From the NCBI GenBank assembly GCA_017745075.1, contig JAGIAD010000002.1, forward strand, positions 1 through 64,000: 64,000 nucleotides of DNA, given 5' to 3'. Below, in pieces: positions 48,097-58,414 of the stretch. The number at the start of each line of letters is the position of its first letter. Position 1 is the stretch's first letter. Under the pieces are notes generated by a model. That model saw only the letters and a list, made by a program, of their open reading frames with translations. It was not told where the DNA came from and ran no database searches. The stretch is from Sphingobacteriaceae bacterium (GTDB lineage Bacteria > Bacteroidota > Bacteroidia > Sphingobacteriales > Sphingobacteriaceae). The translations under genes and the position numbers were made by a program.

Positions 48097-48660
48097 TTAA
48101 ACCGTCATTACGTCTTTTTCTTTAGCTTCTGCGTGTTTATCAACTTTGATGATATAAGCATCAGTCAGTTTTTGCACTTCATTTTCGCCGGTTTTAATTT
48201 CATCGTCTGATACGCCTTCGCCTTTTAGTTTCTGGATTTTAGAATTGGCCTCTTTACGGATGTTACGCACTGTAATACGGCCTCTTTCTGCTTCTTCTTT
48301 TACTTTTCTAACTAGCTCTTTTCTGCGCTCTTCTGTTAATGGAGGTACAATCAGGCGAATCACAATACCATCGTTTTGGGGATTGATACCGATATTGGCA
48401 ACCTGAATTGCTTTTTCGATAGTGGTTAAAAGTGATTTTTCCCAAGGTTGGATTACGATTGTTCTTGCATCAGGTGTATTAATGCTTGCTACCTGTGCCA
48501 ATGCTGTAGAAGCTCCGTAATAGTCAACAAAGATACCATCCAACATACCAGCTGATGCTTTACCAGCCCTTATTTTAGTTAATTCAGCTTCACAATGATC
48601 GATCGCTTTCTCCATAGAAGATTGCGCATCCATTAATTGCAATTGTATGAGTTCGTTCAT
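48097..48660 (-). CDS. frr: Ribosome recycling factor
   Basis: ELTKIRAGKASAGMLDGIFVDYYGASTALAQVASINTPDARTIVIQPW. Confidence 0.97.
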   Translation of the reverse strand: MNELIQLQLMDAQSSMEKAIDHCEAELTKIRAGKASAGMLDGIFVDYYGASTALAQVASINTPDARTIVIQPWEKSLLTTIEKAIQVANIGINPQNDGIVIRLIVPPLTEERRKELVRKVKEEAERGRITVRNIRKEANSKIQKLKGEGVSDDEIKTGENEVQKLTDAYIIKVDKHAEAKEKDVMTV

Positions 48661-48701
48661 AATTGTATTTATATCTACAAAAATAATATTTTTTTTAATG
48701 C

Positions 48702-49406
48702 TTACTTCACCAGTGTACCGATTGGTTCACCACTGGCAATTTTCATGAAGTTACCATGTTTGTTCATATCAAACACAATAATTGGAAGTTGGTTTTCTTC
48801 GCATAAGGTAAAAGCCGTCATATCCATTACATTAAGGCCTTTATCATACACTTCCCTGAAAGAAATTTCGCCGTATTTTGTAGCTAAAGGATCTTTTTCC
48901 GGATCTGCGGTATAAATTCCGTCAACACGCGTTCCTTTCAAAACTACATCAGCTTTAATTTCGATTGCACGTAAAGCTGCTGCAGAATCGGTAGTGAAAT
49001 ATGGATTTCCCGTACCAGCGCCAAAAATGACTACACGGCCTTTTTCCAGGTGGCGAACAGCTCTCCTGCGGATAAAGGGCTCACAGATCTGTTCCATTTT
49101 AATTGCTGTAAGCAAACGGGTTTTGATACCAACTTTCTCTAAGGCATCTTGCAGGGCCATAGAGTTGATCACGGTTGCCAACATGCCCATGTAATCGGCC
49201 TGAGCCCTGTCCATCCCACTTTTTTCGGCGCTTAGGCCTCTAAAAATATTTCCTCCTCCAATTACGATAGCGATTTCTAAACCTTTATCGTGTACTGCTT
49301 TGATATCTTCTGCATATTGCTTAACACGATCATTATCAATACCGTATTGTTTGTCGCCCATTAGCGATTCTCCGCTAAGCTTTAGTAGGATGCGCTTGTA
49401 TTTCAT
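48702..49406 (-). CDS. pyrH: UMP kinase
   Basis: [51 protein letters not shown]. Confidence 0.97.
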   Translation of the reverse strand: MKYKRILLKLSGESLMGDKQYGIDNDRVKQYAEDIKAVHDKGLEIAIVIGGGNIFRGLSAEKSGMDRAQADYMGMLATVINSMALQDALEKVGIKTRLLTAIKMEQICEPFIRRRAVRHLEKGRVVIFGAGTGNPYFTTDSAAALRAIEIKADVVLKGTRVDGIYTADPEKDPLATKYGEISFREVYDKGLNVMDMTAFTLCEENQLPIIVFDMNKHGNFMKIASGEPIGTLVK

Positions 49407-49518
49407 GACCCCAAAAATATTAACATTTTTTTAATACCGAGCTATGCTTTTTAATAATTGATGTAAATATTTAAATAGAAATAGCGGTTTAAAGAAATAG
49501 AAAGAATTTATTAAATAA

Positions 49519-49553
49519 GCTGCCCCCAAAAAGCTTTACTATTTGGGGGCAGC
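49519..49553 (-). terminator. Terminator of TonB-dependent receptor gene
   Basis: GCTGCCCCCAAA ... TTTGGGGGCAGC hairpin. Confidence 0.75.
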
Positions 49554-49576
49554 AGAAAAAAAAATTAAATTATTTA

Positions 49577-52500
49577 CTAGTTAAAGATATAACGTACGCC
49601 AAATTGGGCCTGCCAGCGCGAAATCTGGTCGGTAATATTTTTATACGTTGTGGTATATGGTACTAAATTCGCTTTATCCTGATAAGGGAAAGAATAAGTT
49701 GGTTTTCCTGATGTAGCATCTAAACCTTTATAAGCCAGCAATACGGCGGTATTATAGGTAGATAATGGGATATTTGGAGTTTGATATAAACCCCAATCGC
49801 TGTTTAACAGGTTGCCAAGGTTAATGATATCCAGTGTAAACTGAAGGGTATTTCTTTTACCTTTTGGCCCAACAAAGAAATCTTGTGCAATGTGTAAATC
49901 TGCTCTTTTAAAGTACGACATGATGGCACCGTTTCTTTTTGCAAACTCACCTCTGTGTTTACTAAGGTAGCTATCCTGATTAATATAAGCATTCAACTGG
50001 TTCCAGATCTGATCCTGGGTACGGGTATCGCCGGCAAAATCGGGAACCAGAACAATATCGCCTTTGTTACGCGGGATATAAACCAGGTCATTCGCGCCAC
50101 CATCGTTGTTGATATCACCAGATGAAACGTAACTGAATGCCCCATTATTGGCCGATTCGAAAATTAAACCAATTGTAGTAGCTGCATGTTTAAAATACTC
50201 CTTTTTATAGCTTAAAGAAGCTATAACCCTGTTTGGCTGGATGAAGTTGGTATTGGCCAGAACATCAGCATTCGCATCACCTGCAATTGTCCTTTGCGAC
50301 CAGATCGAACTTGCAGTAGAACCACCATCATTTACAGATTTAGATTGGCTGTAGGTGTAAGCTACACTTGCATTAAATCCGTTGAAAAAAGATTTTTGCA
50401 ACTGACCTGTAATGAAGTAAGAATAGCCTTTTTTAGTATTCTGCATATAAATAAACGGCGAAATAGAAGGGTTTGCCGCTGTATTACCTGTATGCGTAGA
50501 CTTGGCGTTATAACGTTGCTGCCCTTCAATTCCGGGAAGGGTGATTAAGCCTGTTGAATTGTCTGGCAATGCCGCATTTGAGAAACTTACAGCGTTAATA
50601 TCTTTGGTGTACGATGCCTCTAAAGTGGCAATGATGCCCATCGGTAATTTTTGATCAACCGCAACGTTTGTTCTCCAGATCTGTGGATATTTAAAATCTT
50701 TCGAAGCTGCATCAACCTCATAAGAAGTATTGGCCGTTGCAGTGCCCGGTGCAGGACGGTTGGCGTTTACATTCGGATTAAAGATCAAACGGGGATCGCC
50801 CGGGGTAGAAACAGTACTTGAACTAAATAATGTTCCGGTATTTGAAGCCTGGTTAGAGATCCATACATATGGTACCTGGCCGGTAAAAATTCCGGTTCCA
50901 CCACGTAGCTGCGTAGTTTTGTCACCAAAAACATCATAATTGAAGCCTACGCGGGGCGAGAACAACAACTTTTTGTTCGGGAATTTAGAAATATCTACCT
51001 GCAAACCATTTTGGAAGGTTAATGCAGCCAAATTTGGATTAGGATCCAGTTTGGTAGGGAAATAAGTATAATCGGCCCTGATACCATAAGTTAATTTAAA
51101 ATTATCGCTCACCTGGTATTTATCCTGTGCGTATAAACTTAGGTTGTACGACGACATTTTTGCGAAAGGAAATGATCCATCGGCCAATGCCGAGTTACGG
51201 TACGAATAACTTACCGCAGGCTGGTTATTGATAAAATCATCTGCTGTTTTAAAATAGTAGAGCCCGTTATAGTTTGGCGCAAAACCGTTTAAGAATTTAT
51301 TCAACTGGTTACTGGTACCAATGGTGATTTCGTGTTTACCTGCATAAATTGAGAAATCGTCAGAAAACTGGTAGATATCAGAGTTTAACAGGTTATTAGC
51401 GGTAAATACCTCATAACCAAAGCTTGTTAAGATACCGCCGTTTCCATTCCCGATATCAACCATAGGCAATTCAGAACCGTTTGAATTACGGAAATCTCTT
51501 AATGCAGAATAACCCAGCGTTAATTTGTTCGACATGTTGTTGCCGATCCTGGTATTTAACTCAACAATACCGATATTAAAGTTATTGTTGATGGTATAAC
51601 TTGAACCGAAATAAGGCATGGAGGTTGATGATGGTGAACGGCTACCATTTAATCCAGCGGGGATGCCCGAGCCACTGGCAACAACCTGTCTGTTCGATTT
51701 CAGGTAGAAATATTTTGCACTTAAGGTATTATTGGCATTGATATTCCAGTCTATTTTGGCGGTAATTTTATCGCTTTGGGTTTTATAAGGATAATTTTCA
51801 TACGGACCGGTTGAATAATTGTATTTGCTCATTAAATAGTTTGATAAACGATCTAATGTGGCCGCATCTGCTGCCGAAACATTGGCACCAGATAAACCTG
51901 GTCTTGATGCTACGAAAGAAGTTGCCGGTGTACTGATCCTTTCCTGTTCGCCCGAAACAAAGAAAAATAATTTGTCTTTAATAATCGGTCCGCCTATATT
52001 CAAACCGCGCTGGTTGTAGCTGAAATCAACAATTGGGATTTTGGTTACGCCTGCCGAGTAACCTGTTAAATCAGTACCCCTGGTGTAGTAATATGCCGAA
52101 CCCTTAAAATTATTTGTTCCGGATTTTACGATGGTATTGATACCTGCTCCGGTGAATGATCCCTGGCGCACGTCATAAGGTGCGATATCAACCTGGATCT
52201 GTTCAATCGCATCTAATGATATCGGTTGCGAGTTGGCCTGTCCGCCCAAGCTACCCGATAATCCGAACGAGTTGTTAAATAGGGCTCCATCTACCGTTAA
52301 GTTGTTGTAAGAGCCACTTCTGCCGCCAAAACTTAAACCTCCAATGGTTGTAGAGTTCGCTGATGGTGTTAATTTGGTAAAATCAGACAACGAACGGCTG
52401 ATGGTTGGTAAATTATCAATCTGCTGCCTGGTAATGGTTTCCCTTGCACCTGTGCGCGATGAGTTGATCACCTTATCCTGCGTTCCTTTTACCACTACAT

Positions 52501-52846
52501 CGGCCAGGTTTTGTGAGGTTTCGGTAAGTGAAGCATCAATCCTTAAATCTTCACCAATGGTAGTGTTCAGGTTTTCTTTAACCAGTTCGTTATAACCAAT
52601 ATAACTTATTTTAATGGTGTATGGGCCACCCACACGTACGTTTGGAAGGTTATATCTGCCATCGGCACGGGTTAGGGTCGAGTATTTTGTGCCCGATGGA
52701 ATGTGTATGGCCGTAACCGTTGCACCTGGTATTACCCCTTTCTGATCTTTAACTGTACCAATAAATGATGCAGTAGTAACACCTTGTGCGAAACCATAAA
52801 CGGTTATCACAAGCATAAATGCGAATAATAGTAGCAATTTTTTCAT
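49577..52846 (-). CDS. TonB-dependent receptor with carboxypeptidase-regulatory-like domain (Oar-like)
   Basis: Signal peptide, FIGTVKDQKGVIPGATVTAIHIPSG, plug and barrel; start at MKKLLLLF. Confidence 0.9.
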   Translation of the reverse strand: MKKLLLLFAFMLVITVYGFAQGVTTASFIGTVKDQKGVIPGATVTAIHIPSGTKYSTLTRADGRYNLPNVRVGGPYTIKISYIGYNELVKENLNTTIGEDLRIDASLTETSQNLADVVVKGTQDKVINSSRTGARETITRQQIDNLPTISRSLSDFTKLTPSANSTTIGGLSFGGRSGSYNNLTVDGALFNNSFGLSGSLGGQANSQPISLDAIEQIQVDIAPYDVRQGSFTGAGINTIVKSGTNNFKGSAYYYTRGTDLTGYSAGVTKIPIVDFSYNQRGLNIGGPIIKDKLFFFVSGEQERISTPATSFVASRPGLSGANVSAADAATLDRLSNYLMSKYNYSTGPYENYPYKTQSDKITAKIDWNINANNTLSAKYFYLKSNRQVVASGSGIPAGLNGSRSPSSTSMPYFGSSYTINNNFNIGIVELNTRIGNNMSNKLTLGYSALRDFRNSNGSELPMVDIGNGNGGILTSFGYEVFTANNLLNSDIYQFSDDFSIYAGKHEITIGTSNQLNKFLNGFAPNYNGLYYFKTADDFINNQPAVSYSYRNSALADGSFPFAKMSSYNLSLYAQDKYQVSDNFKLTYGIRADYTYFPTKLDPNPNLAALTFQNGLQVDISKFPNKKLLFSPRVGFNYDVFGDKTTQLRGGTGIFTGQVPYVWISNQASNTGTLFSSSTVSTPGDPRLIFNPNVNANRPAPGTATANTSYEVDAASKDFKYPQIWRTNVAVDQKLPMGIIATLEASYTKDINAVSFSNAALPDNSTGLITLPGIEGQQRYNAKSTHTGNTAANPSISPFIYMQNTKKGYSYFITGQLQKSFFNGFNASVAYTYSQSKSVNDGGSTASSIWSQRTIAGDANADVLANTNFIQPNRVIASLSYKKEYFKHAATTIGLIFESANNGAFSYVSSGDINNDGGANDLVYIPRNKGDIVLVPDFAGDTRTQDQIWNQLNAYINQDSYLSKHRGEFAKRNGAIMSYFKRADLHIAQDFFVGPKGKRNTLQFTLDIINLGNLLNSDWGLYQTPNIPLSTYNTAVLLAYKGLDATSGKPTYSFPYQDKANLVPYTTTYKNITDQISRWQAQFGVRYIFN

Positions 52847-52976
52847 TAATTCATGTTTTTTGTTAGTAATGAAGCAATTATAATTTATTGTTACCCTTAT
52901 CGTAATAAAATTATGATATTTCATTCAATTTTCAACAAAAATACGCTGACTTAATACTGCTAATGTTTAATTTACA

Positions 52977-53939
52977 TTAATTAATTGTTAAGTGCTTGCC
53001 CTGTTCAGGAAAAATCAACTTTAAATCTTTCGATTTTTCTGAAATCAATTGCTTTTTTACCTCTTCGGCAGTTTTTTGTGGCGGTTTAGTGTGCGTAACA
53101 ATGAAAGATACTTTTTTAAAAGCTTTTGAATCAGTTAAACCTTCGAGTTTTGATAATTCACTATAGAAAAGCTTAGGTGTAAGGTGCCCGAACAGTTGTT
53201 TATCGGGCTGTTCATTTGGAAAAGAAACTTCTAAAAAGATGGCCTTTAGCTGGCCAGCATTAATCAGCGGTGCTATATTTTTCCATAAGCTGGCCAGTTT
53301 ATCTGATTTTTCAATTTCATCTGCACCGGTATCTCCAAGGTAAAGTATATAAACATCATCATGGCTGATCAGAAAAGCCGTGCTTTTATAAGGATTACCA
53401 TGGCTCAGTTCAAAAGCTTTCACTTTCATCTCTGTATCTTTCAGCGGATAAGTAGTGTTTTCAATCAATGAAAAATAAGTATACTTTTTTAGCTGTGGCT
53501 TTTCTCCTTCATTAGCAAAATTGGCCCAGGCATCCCAGGTAAAATACTTATCCCTTAAAATGTTGAGTACTGAAGGCAGGCCATAAATGTTTTTTGCTGT
53601 ATCAGCTGGAGAATTGATAATCAACCCGGCTAAATGGTCTAAATGTCCGTGTGATATCAGGTAACCTTTAATTTGCCTGCGTTGGATTTCCTCGCTGATT
53701 CCTTTCAGCGATTTCATTTTGATTGCCTTTTGGATGCCGGCATTTATGGTTCCTGCATCAAGACAGACATATTTTTCACTTCCCTCTGGTGCTATCATGT
53801 AAGATGATAAATTGCTTTCATCATCGCCACCCTTAACGCCCAGTGGAATAATGGTAAAACCCTGGTTTGTCCCCTGTGCCCATAACTTACAGGTATAAAT
53901 GGAAAACAAAATAAGTGCAGGCAGAATTCTTCTGAACAT
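52977..53939 (-). CDS. Exported MBL-fold 3',5'-cyclic-nucleotide phosphodiesterase (class II PDE-like)
   Basis: Signal peptide; SHGHLDHLAGL; overall PDEase_II-like sequence. Confidence 0.75.
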   Translation of the reverse strand: MFRRILPALILFSIYTCKLWAQGTNQGFTIIPLGVKGGDDESNLSSYMIAPEGSEKYVCLDAGTINAGIQKAIKMKSLKGISEEIQRRQIKGYLISHGHLDHLAGLIINSPADTAKNIYGLPSVLNILRDKYFTWDAWANFANEGEKPQLKKYTYFSLIENTTYPLKDTEMKVKAFELSHGNPYKSTAFLISHDDVYILYLGDTGADEIEKSDKLASLWKNIAPLINAGQLKAIFLEVSFPNEQPDKQLFGHLTPKLFYSELSKLEGLTDSKAFKKVSFIVTHTKPPQKTAEEVKKQLISEKSKDLKLIFPEQGKHLTIN

Positions 53940-53950
53940 ATTGGATAAAA

Positions 53951-55042
53951 TTATACTTTCTCGCCTTTAAAAATGACCTCTTTTAAATTTATTTCATCAT
54001 CAAGTACCACCAAATTTGCCTGCGCTCCTATCGCGATCTTTGCACAAAGATTTTCAATCCCGATTAAACCGGCGGGGTATTGTGTAGCCATTTTAACGGC
54101 ATCGTTTAAGCTGATGCCGCAATGCAATACGCAGTTTTTAACAGCCTCTAGCATGGTAAGCGACGAACCTGAAAGCGTTCCATCCGGCATTACATATTTA
54201 TTTCCTTTTTGGATATGCTGGTATGGTCCGGTTGAACAGGCTGTAACGGCATCAGTGATCAGGAATAAACGTTCTTTTAATAGCTTTTGAGCAAACTTAA
54301 CCACTTCAAAATCCACATGTTGCCCATCAGCAATGATACTGGCCATAGCTTTATGGTGGCTAAAAACCGCAGTTGGAATACCGGGCTCGCGGTGATGGAT
54401 GGGGCTCATGGCATTAAAAAGATGTGTGGTGGTTTGTATGCCTTTATTGTAGGCAACTGTAGCTTCTTCAAAAGTAGCATTACTATGTCCTAAAGAAACC
54501 ACTACGCCATTATCCAGCAGGTATTGTATTACCTCATCATCCTGGAGCTCGGGTGCAATGGTCATCATTTTAATTACGCCATCGCCGAAATCGAGCAATT
54601 GTTTGATTTCATCCAGCGTGGCCTTGCGTACAAATGCCGGAACATGTGCACCCAAACGTTTTGGGTTTAAAAATGGGCCTTCTAAATGTAAGCCCAGGCA
54701 GTTTTTTGCCGAAAAGCGGTGCGCTTTAACAGTTTTGATACAAGCATTGAAGACTTCTGGTGTATTGGTAGCCAGGCAGACCAAAAAACCTGTTGTTCCT
54801 TTTTTTAGCAAATCATCTTCCATAATGGTTAACGATTCGATTGTTGGATCGGCTGAGAATAAACGCCCCCCTGAACCATAAATCTGTAAATCTATAAAAC
54901 CGGGTACGGTGATCGACTGGCTGTTAGCTGTTGTGGTTGCTGGTCTGATATTGGTAATATCGGTACGATTGATTTCAATTTCCTGGCCGCTTATTAGTGT
55001 ATCGTTATGATAATAGGAGGTATTGGGAATGATCTTGGACAT
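53951..55042 (-). CDS. nagA: N-acetylglucosamine-6-phosphate deacetylase
   Basis: PGFIDLQIYGSGG, HLEGPFLNPKRLGAH, SLGHSNATFEEA, THLFNAMSPIHHREPG. Confidence 0.94.
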   Translation of the reverse strand: MSKIIPNTSYYHNDTLISGQEIEINRTDITNIRPATTTANSQSITVPGFIDLQIYGSGGRLFSADPTIESLTIMEDDLLKKGTTGFLVCLATNTPEVFNACIKTVKAHRFSAKNCLGLHLEGPFLNPKRLGAHVPAFVRKATLDEIKQLLDFGDGVIKMMTIAPELQDDEVIQYLLDNGVVVSLGHSNATFEEATVAYNKGIQTTTHLFNAMSPIHHREPGIPTAVFSHHKAMASIIADGQHVDFEVVKFAQKLLKERLFLITDAVTACSTGPYQHIQKGNKYVMPDGTLSGSSLTMLEAVKNCVLHCGISLNDAVKMATQYPAGLIGIENLCAKIAIGAQANLVVLDDEINLKEVIFKGEKV

Positions 55043-55127
55043 AACAAACGTTTGAGTAAATTTAAGCTTACACAATCAAAGTTAAATATTGTAGCGATAT
55101 ATTTGATTAATAAGATAAACTAATCAA

Positions 55128-56333
55128 ATGAATGAAAATCAGTCCAATAGAAGGTCCTTTCTTAAGGCCGGACTTACTTTAAGTGCTGCAACATTGGTTG
55201 CTCCTGGTGCAGCTATTGCAGATGTTACCGAAAGAGAAGATGCATTTAAAATTGCAGTTGGTCCTTATCTGCAAACCAATTTTAATAACTCGATGACGAT
55301 TTTGTGGTTAACCAACAAAAATGCAGCGGGCTGGATTGAATTTGGTGAGCAGGCCGACCAGTTAAACCAAAAAGCTTATGGAAAGGCTGAACTCGGCTTA
55401 ATGCAGGCGAACAGTAAGCTAAATTCAGTAACGCTTAATCATTTAAAACCCGGAACAAAGTATTATTATAAAATTGTTTCTAAAGAAATCAAAGATTTTC
55501 AGCCATACAAATTAACCTATGGAGAAACAGTAAGCAGTGATATTGAGTGGTTTTTGAATGCCAACCAGGCTAAAGAGGAGGTGTCGTTTTTAATGATGAA
55601 CGATATTCACGATCGACCTGAGTCTATTCCGCATTTATTGGGGCTTGTATCTGATACCAAACGCGATTTTGTTTTCTTTAATGGAGATATTTTTGATTAT
55701 CAATCTGATGAAAAGCAGATTATCGATCATATGCTGAAGCCCTGTGTAGATAATTTTGCTAAAAATACCCCTTTTATATATGTGAGGGGAAATCATGAGA
55801 CCCGCGGTAAATTTGCACGTGAATTTGCACAATATTATATGCATGTGGGGCATGCTGCTTTTACTTTGGGACCAGTGCGTTTTGTGATTATCGATACCGG
55901 AGAGGATAAGGAAGATGCACATCCGGTTTATGCAGGGATTGTCAATTTCGACGATTACCGTGTTCAGCAGGCTGAATGGCTTAAAACGGAAATCGATTCA
56001 AAAGAATTTAAAAAAGCACCTTTTAGAGTCGTATTAATGCACATTCCACCTCGTTATTCTGGAGACTGGCATGGGCCAACTCACTGTACAACTCTATTTG
56101 AACCCTTATTTAATAAGGGAAAAGTAGATTTAGTTTTAAGTGGACATACCCATGAGTATAAGGTGAATCTCCCAGATGAGAAGTTGAATCATTATCCTAT
56201 AATTGTAGGTGGTGGACCTGTAAAAGGGACCAGGACCATTACTAAAATTACGGCTGATAAAAATCGCCTGGTGGTGAGTATGCTGGATGACTCTGGTAAG
56301 GAAGTAGGTGCTTACGCTGCTTCGAAGAAATAG
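55128..56333 (+). CDS. Metallophosphoesterase with Tat signal peptide (purple acid phosphatase-like N-domain)
   Basis: NRRSFLKAGLTLSAATL twin-Arg signal; FNGDIFDY, RGNHETRG, SGHTHEY motifs. Confidence 0.88.
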   Translation: MNENQSNRRSFLKAGLTLSAATLVAPGAAIADVTEREDAFKIAVGPYLQTNFNNSMTILWLTNKNAAGWIEFGEQADQLNQKAYGKAELGLMQANSKLNSVTLNHLKPGTKYYYKIVSKEIKDFQPYKLTYGETVSSDIEWFLNANQAKEEVSFLMMNDIHDRPESIPHLLGLVSDTKRDFVFFNGDIFDYQSDEKQIIDHMLKPCVDNFAKNTPFIYVRGNHETRGKFAREFAQYYMHVGHAAFTLGPVRFVIIDTGEDKEDAHPVYAGIVNFDDYRVQQAEWLKTEIDSKEFKKAPFRVVLMHIPPRYSGDWHGPTHCTTLFEPLFNKGKVDLVLSGHTHEYKVNLPDEKLNHYPIIVGGGPVKGTRTITKITADKNRLVVSMLDDSGKEVGAYAASKK

Positions 56334-56348
56334 AAAGGCTACTAACGG

Positions 56349-56520
56349 TCGTCATTCTGAGGGATAATTGATTGCATAAAAATCAATATGGGCGAGAGCC
56401 CCCTCCAGGATCGTCATTTCGAGCGGAGTATAACGCAGTTGAGAACCATGTAATGCTCAGTGAAGCTAAATCTGTCATTGTAGTTTTCTCCATTCCGCTG
56501 CACTTCAGTCAAGATGTTAC
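56349..56520. repeat. MITE/REP-like intergenic repeat
   Basis: GTCATTTCGAGCGGAG...GTTGAGAAC ... GTTTTCTCCATTCCGCTGCACTTCAGTC imperfect inverted ends. Confidence 0.45.
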
Positions 56521-56542
56521 TTTTCTTAAAGTATAACGCAAA

Positions 56543-56568
56543 AAAAAGCCCCAGGAATGGGGCTTTTT
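56543..56568. terminator. Bidirectional terminator
   Basis: AAAAAAGCCCC AGGAAT GGGGCTTTTT. Confidence 0.85.
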
Positions 56569-56586
56569 AAATATATTTTTGTACGC

Positions 56587-57432
56587 TTATGCGCCTAATT
56601 GTACGCGTTTGAAAGCTGATACAGTTAATCCTTTAACAGTGTTGTCTAAGAATTTACGAACATCTAATGAACTATCTTTAACAAACTCCTGGTTTAATAA
56701 AGTACTGTCTTTGTAGAATTTGTTCAATTTACCTGCAGCAATTTTCTCAACCATTTCTTCTGGTTTGCCTTCCTGACGGATAACGTCTTTAGCAATCTCG
56801 ATTTCACGCTCAATAGTAGCCGGATCAACACCGTCTTTATCAACAGCAACCGGGTTCATTGCAGCAATCTGCATGGCAACATCTTTACCAGCTTCAGTAA
56901 TATCTACGCCATTAGCGCCTTCAAATACTACTAAAACGCCCATTTTGCCGTTAGAGTGGATATAAGAAACGATTTTTTCGCCAGATATATTTACGTATTC
57001 CTGAATAACGATTTTCTCTCCGATTTTACCTGTTAATTCAGTGATAGTTTCGGCAACTGTACGTCCGTCTTCCAAAGCAATTGCTGATAATTCTTCAGTA
57101 GTAGCAGGGTTGTTGGCAACTGCTGCAGCTAAAACAGCCTGAGCCAGGTTACGGAAATCTTCAACTTTAGAAACTGGTTCAGTTTCGCAAGCTAAAGCAA
57201 CTAATTTACCATTTGTGCCATCTGCTGAAACAGCGATTGATACCAAACCTTCAGAAGTAGCATTGCCAGAACGAGCGGCAGATACTTTCTGACCTTTTTT
57301 GCGCAATAAATCAACAGCCGCTTCGAAATCACCGTTAGCTTCAACTAAAGCTTTTTTGCAATCCATCATACCAGCGCCAGTTTGTTGACGCAATTTGTTT
57401 ACATCTGCTGCAGAAATTTGTACTGTAGACAT
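56587..57432 (-). CDS. tsf: Translation elongation factor Ts
   Basis: ISAADVNKLRQQTGAGMMDCKKALVEANGDFEAAVDLLRKKG. Confidence 0.97.
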   Translation of the reverse strand: MSTVQISAADVNKLRQQTGAGMMDCKKALVEANGDFEAAVDLLRKKGQKVSAARSGNATSEGLVSIAVSADGTNGKLVALACETEPVSKVEDFRNLAQAVLAAAVANNPATTEELSAIALEDGRTVAETITELTGKIGEKIVIQEYVNISGEKIVSYIHSNGKMGVLVVFEGANGVDITEAGKDVAMQIAAMNPVAVDKDGVDPATIEREIEIAKDVIRQEGKPEEMVEKIAAGKLNKFYKDSTLLNQEFVKDSSLDVRKFLDNTVKGLTVSAFKRVQLGA

Positions 57433-57476
57433 TTTATTTCTTTTTTTTAAAATTTACAATCTTGTTATAACAACTA

Positions 57477-57548
57477 CAGGTTACAAGTTACAAGCGCTAA
57501 GTTAAACTCATGTTAAGCCAACTTAAAACCTGAAACCAGTAACCTGCA
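57477..57548. repeat. Palindromic heptamer array between rpsB and tsf
   Basis: AGGTTAC AAGTTAC AAGCGCT AAGTTAA ACTCATG TTAAGCC AACTTAA AACCTGA AACCAGT AACCTGC; CAGGTTAC/GTAACCTG ends. Confidence 0.7.
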
Positions 57549-57562
57549 ATTAAAAAATATTA

Positions 57563-58396
57563 CTATTCTTCTGTTTTAGTTTCTTCTGATGAAGAGGCTT
57601 CAACCTCAGCTTCAGCAGCTTTTTTACGTCTTGGCTCTTTAGCTTCAGGCGCATCAGCTGCAGCTTTAGCCGCTACTGCTTCTTTTTCTGCTTCGTCATC
57701 TTTTTCGCGTTTACGCTCTTCTAAACCTTCTTCAATCGCTTTGATAATTACGTCAGTAATTAAAGAGATAGATTTTGTAGCATCATCATTCGCAGGAATA
57801 GGGAAATCGATGTTAGAAGGATCAGAGTTCGTATCAACCATCGCAAAAGTAGGGATGTTTAATTTTAACGCTTCAGTTACGGCGATGTGCTCTTTCTTAA
57901 CATCAATTAAGAATAAAGCTGCAGGTAAACGGTTTAAATCAGCAATACCACCTAAAAGTGATTCTAATTTAACACGCTCACGTTGGATCATTAAACGCTC
58001 TTTTTTAGAAAGGATAGCATAAGTACCGTCTTTAGTCATTTTATCGATGTTAGACATCTTTTTGATTGACTTACGAACTGTAGCAAAGTTAGTTAACATA
58101 CCACCTAACCAACGCTCGGTTACGAAAGGCATGTTTACTTTTTTAGCCTGCTCAGCTACGATTCCTTTAGCTTGTTTTTTTGTTGATACGAATAAAACTT
58201 TACGTCCTGATTTTACGATTTGTTTAATCGCAGCCGCAGCTTCTTCAGTTTTAGTTAAAGTTTTATTTAAATCTATAATGTGAATTCCATTACGCTCCAT
58301 GAAAATGTAAGGAGCCATTTTTGGATTCCATTTACGGGTAAGGTGACCAAAGTGTACACCTGCATCCAATAAGTCTTGATAAGTTGTTCTTGCCAT
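57563..58396 (-). CDS. rpsB: 30S ribosomal protein S2
   Basis: LLDAGVHFGHLTRKWNPKMAPYIFMERNGIHIIDLNKT. Confidence 0.98.
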   Translation of the reverse strand: MARTTYQDLLDAGVHFGHLTRKWNPKMAPYIFMERNGIHIIDLNKTLTKTEEAAAAIKQIVKSGRKVLFVSTKKQAKGIVAEQAKKVNMPFVTERWLGGMLTNFATVRKSIKKMSNIDKMTKDGTYAILSKKERLMIQRERVKLESLLGGIADLNRLPAALFLIDVKKEHIAVTEALKLNIPTFAMVDTNSDPSNIDFPIPANDDATKSISLITDVIIKAIEEGLEERKREKDDEAEKEAVAAKAAADAPEAKEPRRKKAAEAEVEASSSEETKTEE

Positions 58397-58414
58397 TGTC
58401 TTTGCCTCCTGTGA

